Positions 59,507 through 64,000 of a stretch of DNA of 64,000 nucleotides are shown here, in pieces. The number at the start of each line of letters is the position of its first letter. Positions within the stretch are counted from its first letter, which is position 1. The translations under genes and the position numbers were made by a program. This stretch comes from Ganoderma boninense (lineage: Eukaryota > Basidiomycota > Agaricomycetes > Polyporales > Polyporaceae): positions 2,542,001 to 2,606,000 of the forward strand of contig CM035311.1 in the NCBI GenBank assembly GCA_002900995.3, in the 5' to 3' direction. Under the pieces are notes generated by a model that saw nothing but the letters and a program-made list of their open reading frames with translations, was not told the DNA's origin and searched no databases.

Positions 59507-62500
59507 TTACATATGTGGTGCCCAACCTGTGGGAGAATAAGCGAAATGGGTCGAGAGGCGAAGCATGGAACAGACTCACCAATGTACATAAGCCCAAGGT
59601 TTGCGATATCGCTCGCTTCTGTGATGAGTTCATTGACCGTGTACTCCACGCTGGCAGTCTTGTCGAGCTTGCGGGCGACGGCTGAAAGTGCACGGTCCGC
59701 AGCTTCATCCGTAGCGCCACTAGCCATGTCGATGCCGACGGCGAACCGGAAGGCTTCGCCAGTAAGCTGCGCCGTCTCGTCGGGTTGCGCGGCCTGAGCG
59801 CGCTTGATCTTGAACTCACTCGCCGTCCTAAAAGAACGTGAGTTCGAAAGGCGGGTTCATCATACGAAGGAATGACGCACCAGGAGTGAAGAGGGTCGTA
59901 TCGGAACACCTCGAGCACAGTCAGGATCGTCTCCGAACCATCGCGTAGGACGCGCAGCGTTTCCTCAGCGCATCTTTGGAACACGCCTTGCGTGCCAGAA
60001 ATACCGAGCCCATCCACCATGTCGGCCGTCAACCGGAATGGGACTCGCTCGGGTTGTGGGAGTAGTTTGCCCTGCACCCTGTTAGTAGGGTGTGATCTGC
60101 GAGGGTCCACGACTCACTTGTTCGAATGCGATACCCAGATCGATGTGGACGACCTCGCCTGTCTTGTTATCGATAAGGATGTTGGAAGTATGTCGGTCAC
60201 CAAGGCCCAGGATATGTCCCACGATGGAATTGGTAGCGACACTGCGTGCGTAGTGGAGACGCATCGCAAACCATGACATCGGCGTTTTGTGCTTCTCGGT
60301 AAAGTAATGCCGCATGACCGGTTTGAAGTGCCCTTGTACACGCTCAAACCTGCCGATGACCGCTTGGGGTTCTTTCCGCCACTGTCCAAAGAACTTGTTG
60401 TCGTTTCCCACCATCTCTTTGTGGACATCGTCTTGGCTCCAGTCATTAGGCCGATACCTGAGGAAAGAAGTAAACTACTCTTCCCTGTGTAACGGAAGGA
60501 GCACCAATACCTGATATGCGCCGGCTTCAGCCAGTTGGCTAGGGGGGTAGTGTTGTCCACGAACTCCAACACACCCGCTTGGGACGCTAGCGGTATGACC
60601 TTGTATGCACGGACGCCTAACTTCCGTTTCTGAGTCTCACGATCGTGACGGAGGACCACGTTGACCAAATCAAAGACTTGTTCCATGACGGCGTCCTGTC
60701 GGAGATCATCATCACCCTCACCCTTGTACTATTTTCGTATGATCAATGTCGCATTCGAAGAGGAGCTGACGATTGGACTCACCAGCTGTTTGTACGATTT
60801 TCCATCGCTACCGCGGCACTTAGTGATCTTTGGCAGATTGATTCCACCCGCTGTCGTGTACACTTCGTCGAAATGTGAGATCCAGACGCAATCTCGATAC
60901 TGAGTTGAAGGATCAATCGGGGTCGTCGCAGTAATGACTGGAACTCGGACGTCATTGAGTTTTCGGATGAGGACTTTCTCGGGGATTGAAAGAGAAGACG
61001 GGGTGTGCTTCCCCTTTCCGAAGAGGTGCTTGATAGGATACTTCGCCCATTCCAGAGAAGCATCGCAAACGTGTTCCACAGCTTTGACACGTTCACCCGC
61101 TCCGGGATCGGACCGGAGTTTGTCAAACACGTCGGACACAGCGGCTACTCGCTCCAGTTGTGATGCCCCCGGAGTTCCTTGACGTACAGAATGTCTTCTC
61201 GAAATGCCGGAGACCTTTGGAGGTGGGCGATCACCCTTGAGACAATACAGAGGGAAGAGGCTATGGAAGGGATGATCGGAACCCATCCGCTGGATGACTG
61301 TCTGCAGGATTTCTTGGTTTGGAGTTGGCTGATCTTTGTCCGACTTCGACAGTCGCGCTGTCAGCTGGTGTGCGAGGAAAACGAACTTCCGCGACGGGAC
61401 TCGATCGAGCGCTTCCCCAAAGCGAAGTGCTGGGTCATCGTTGTCGAAGTTGGCAAGCCAGAGAGAACAAAGGCGAATAGGGGAATCCTCGTCAAACTTG
61501 TCGGACGCGGCAAGACAGCGCGAATGCATCTCCACTGCAGAAGCAAGGAACGCCGTTCGCTGACTCAAGTGCTCCTTCGAGCGCTCAATGTCCTGGCTCA
61601 AAAGTTGGTGCGCGCGAGACTGTTCTTTCCTCAAAGTCTCGTACTCCGGGCTGCCTTGCACGCCAGTCATGCGTCGCTGTCGCTGCTTTATCTCTTCGCG
61701 TTTCCGGTCAACATATATCTTCCATCGCAATGCATCTGGAGATTTGGAGATGGCGTGGTACTGTCGTTCTGCGAAGATTGCATACTGATGGAAGACTGTC
61801 GCGTGGCTGTCGTCCAGGGAGACAAAATCCTCTGCGTTGATCTTCACGACGAGATCAGCCGCGGGTCCGAAGTATTCGTCAACAATCAGTGAAGGCTTCT
61901 TCACGGAGGCTTCTGCGGACCAAGTACCCTAGTCACAGAGTTAATGACAGAGCTGGAATCCAAGTCGTGCGTCATACCAGTTGAGCAAGCAGTGTTGCAT
62001 GTTGGGCCTTACGGTGCTTGCTATCCATGACGTTTGTCATCCCATGTGATGAAACCAGAGTGGTCAAAGATTGGACCGCTATTTGTGGTTCCTTGATCAA
62101 CCAGAAGACGTTCGCGAACTCTTGGGAAATGTTCGGTGAAAGTGAATGTTCTAGCTTCTGAGCTCTAGTCACAGAATTCAAGGCGATCTGGGATTGGCGG
62201 ACATTACGAGCCCTTTCAGAAAGACACAAAAGGGATGCCTTCTCCACTTCGAGCAGAGCGTCACAGAACGGCGATGTGAGATCACCAATCTGAAGACGCT
62301 GCTCCTTCTGTCGTGCGGAGCGGACAAGGGAGATACGAGTAGCCATGATGGCTTCGATATTGGAAAACCTGGGTGCCATGAGAAAAATTGACAGTCGAAT
62401 GAGAGAGCCGGGAGTACTCACTCGAATGCGGGATCTATACGCGTAAAGGGCTTCCATTCCTCCACATCGATGCGCCTGGACTGCAAGGCCTTCTGGATCT

Positions 62501-64000
62501 CCTCGCTCTGCCATTGCCTCACTTGGCTAAGACACATGAGGTTCTGGGTAACTTGGCGAATCTCAGTGAAATTCTCGTTTCCGAGATCACGAAGGCGATT
62601 CATTTCTTGGATGAATGCCCGCCGCAGGGTCATGGTCACGGCCTGTGCACTCCTCTCGCGGTAGACGGCCCTCAAAGCCAGGTAAAGAGTTGCACCAGAG
62701 GTGTCGTTGCCTAGGTTTTCCGGAAGGTCCCATGTCTCGGCTCGCCAGCCAAGGTTGTATGCTAGCGCGCTCGATTCCGTGGTATTATTGGTGTCCGCGA
62801 AGAAGTTCTGCATCGTGCTCAACGCGAGTTGATTGAAGCCGAAGGCATACATCGACTGGACGATGCCGTCAGTCTCAGAGGGATCGGCGGACCCAGACTC
62901 GATCATTGCGCCGTGGTAACGGAAGGCCTTCTCCCATTGGTTCTCGTGGCGGAGACGTTTGACGAAGAAGGTGGGAAGGTCATCCGTTTTTATGCCATAG
63001 AATCCGTCAGGCTCGTCTATGTGACTATAGATCTCGAAGAGGATATGTTCCGTGGCAGATCTTCTGGATGGGTCCTCCACAGGGCGGTACTCTGCTGCCA
63101 GTTCAAGGAAGAGAAGAGCTGTGGTGTACGCATTGCATTTGACAGCGGAGCGTCCCAGAGTCGTGAAATCCAATGTCAGCCACTTGTTGTGAGCCAAGGC
63201 ATCCTTGACCTTATTGGAGGGATGGAAGCGGCGAAGATGCAGGACGACGCTGATGATGGCACGATGGCAAGGAACAGTGGAGTCCTTGAAGGAGAGGACG
63301 GCGGAAAAGTACTCCGTGAGCACACTCTGTACAGAACCCGGCATCTTATATGATTGGTCGCGGTGCTCTTCCTGAAGCAGGGAGTGGACGAGGACGGGGA
63401 GCACCTCTTCCGCGAAGCCGCGGTTCGATTGCAAAACTGGCGTCAAGGTAGAGAAGAACGGGTCGCGAGTTCCAAGGACGCTGCAGAGGATGGTCGTGAG
63501 ACGCGTGATCCAAGCATCAAAGTCTACTGCTAGTTGCAGCATCGTGTCGTTCATGAGGGCTCCACGCAAATCCACAGTAGGCACCTCCGGGAGCGGCTTC
63601 GAATACTCCGTCAAGTACTCCAGTTCATGTCGAATATCCTCAGAGCAGGAGGAGTTGAGGTAAGGCTCTCCGGAGGGAACAGACATAAGTGTCCGCAAGG
63701 TCTTGTATGCGACGTGCACTTGCGCCGCTGAGGAGGAATCTAACATGGCACGGAGCGATACGACGATGGCGGAGCGGGCGACATTCACGGGTAAACAAGG
63801 CGGAAACTCCTTGCGAGCGGAATTTGACGCCGTATCAACCTTCGCTTTCGCATGTATCACTCGAACGGACTCCGGTTCGAATTGGTCGCTACCGATACTG
63901 TCGACTTGCCCGTGATGTAGCATGAGGAGGGAGGTGAACGCGTCGATGTCGCTGTCGACCAAGTACTTCTCGGGGGGGATGCAGCCCTTGAGCCGCCAGA
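59507..64000 (-). CDS. TEL1: TEL1/ATM checkpoint kinase, C-terminal part (5' end outside window)
   Basis: About eight exons covering the FAT, kinase and FATC regions; the first exon continues past the right edge. FAT helices include [20 protein letters not shown] and [17 protein letters not shown]. Kinase motifs: [20 protein letters not shown], the catalytic loop [16 protein letters not shown], and the metal site [12 protein letters not shown] followed by [18 protein letters not shown], diagnostic for ATM/Tel1 rather than Mec1 or TOR. The FATC end is LGLMYIGWAPHM, split by the last intron. Tel1 is recruited by the Mre11 complex to double-strand breaks and telomeres and phosphorylates checkpoint targets. 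Intron phases were checked by eye only in the kinase and FATC part. Confidence 0.93.

Overview
The window looks like nuclear DNA of a basidiomycete, most likely a Polyporales (wood-decay polypore). Genes are compact and split by many GT-AG introns of about 50-90 bp, often with CTAAC/CTGAC-like branch sites just upstream of the acceptor. Promoters are short and some carry a TATA box. One gene (11721-12056) is a fungal immunomodulatory protein of the LZ-8 type, a family known from a limited set of mushrooms. I recognise no virus, CRISPR array, rRNA gene or intact transposon.

Layout. 0-7.7 kb: 3' part of an HGH1-type chaperone gene, an RTC4-domain gene, and a divergent F-box gene. 7.65-11.5 kb: a tandem duplication of a dienelactone-hydrolase-family gene. 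Its second copy drags along a decayed tail of the F-box gene. 11.7-22.5 kb: LZ-8-like protein, a RING E3 ligase, tRNA 2'-phosphotransferase, a TMEM184/OST-alpha membrane protein with an 8-nt microexon, and a small basic protein. 23-34.9 kb: four minus-strand genes (a coiled-coil protein, an unknown protein, a DUF676 lipase, and a Ppo-type fatty-acid dioxygenase/P450). 34.9-38.8 kb is gene-poor.

38.8-64 kb: an F-box gene divergent from epsilon-COP, a protein with a triplicated CxxC/CxxC unit, a small basic protein, RAD9, a second F-box gene, PIF1 helicase, the exosome subunit RRP45, a STE20/PAK kinase, and the C-terminal part of TEL1/ATM running off the right edge.

Most genes are independent housekeeping functions: translation-factor folding, tRNA splicing, RNA decay, COPI traffic and signalling. 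Two themes stand out. Three genome-maintenance genes (RAD9, PIF1, TEL1) lie within 18 kb, although unrelated genes separate them and shared regulation is not shown. The most clearly local evolution is the 2.2-kb tandem duplication at 7.65-11.5 kb. I built exon models by hand from splice signals, reading phase and family similarity. Models listed with full exon coordinates give an uninterrupted frame; the others are spans with approximate internal boundaries. I did not find a multi-gene system that I could defend as previously undescribed.
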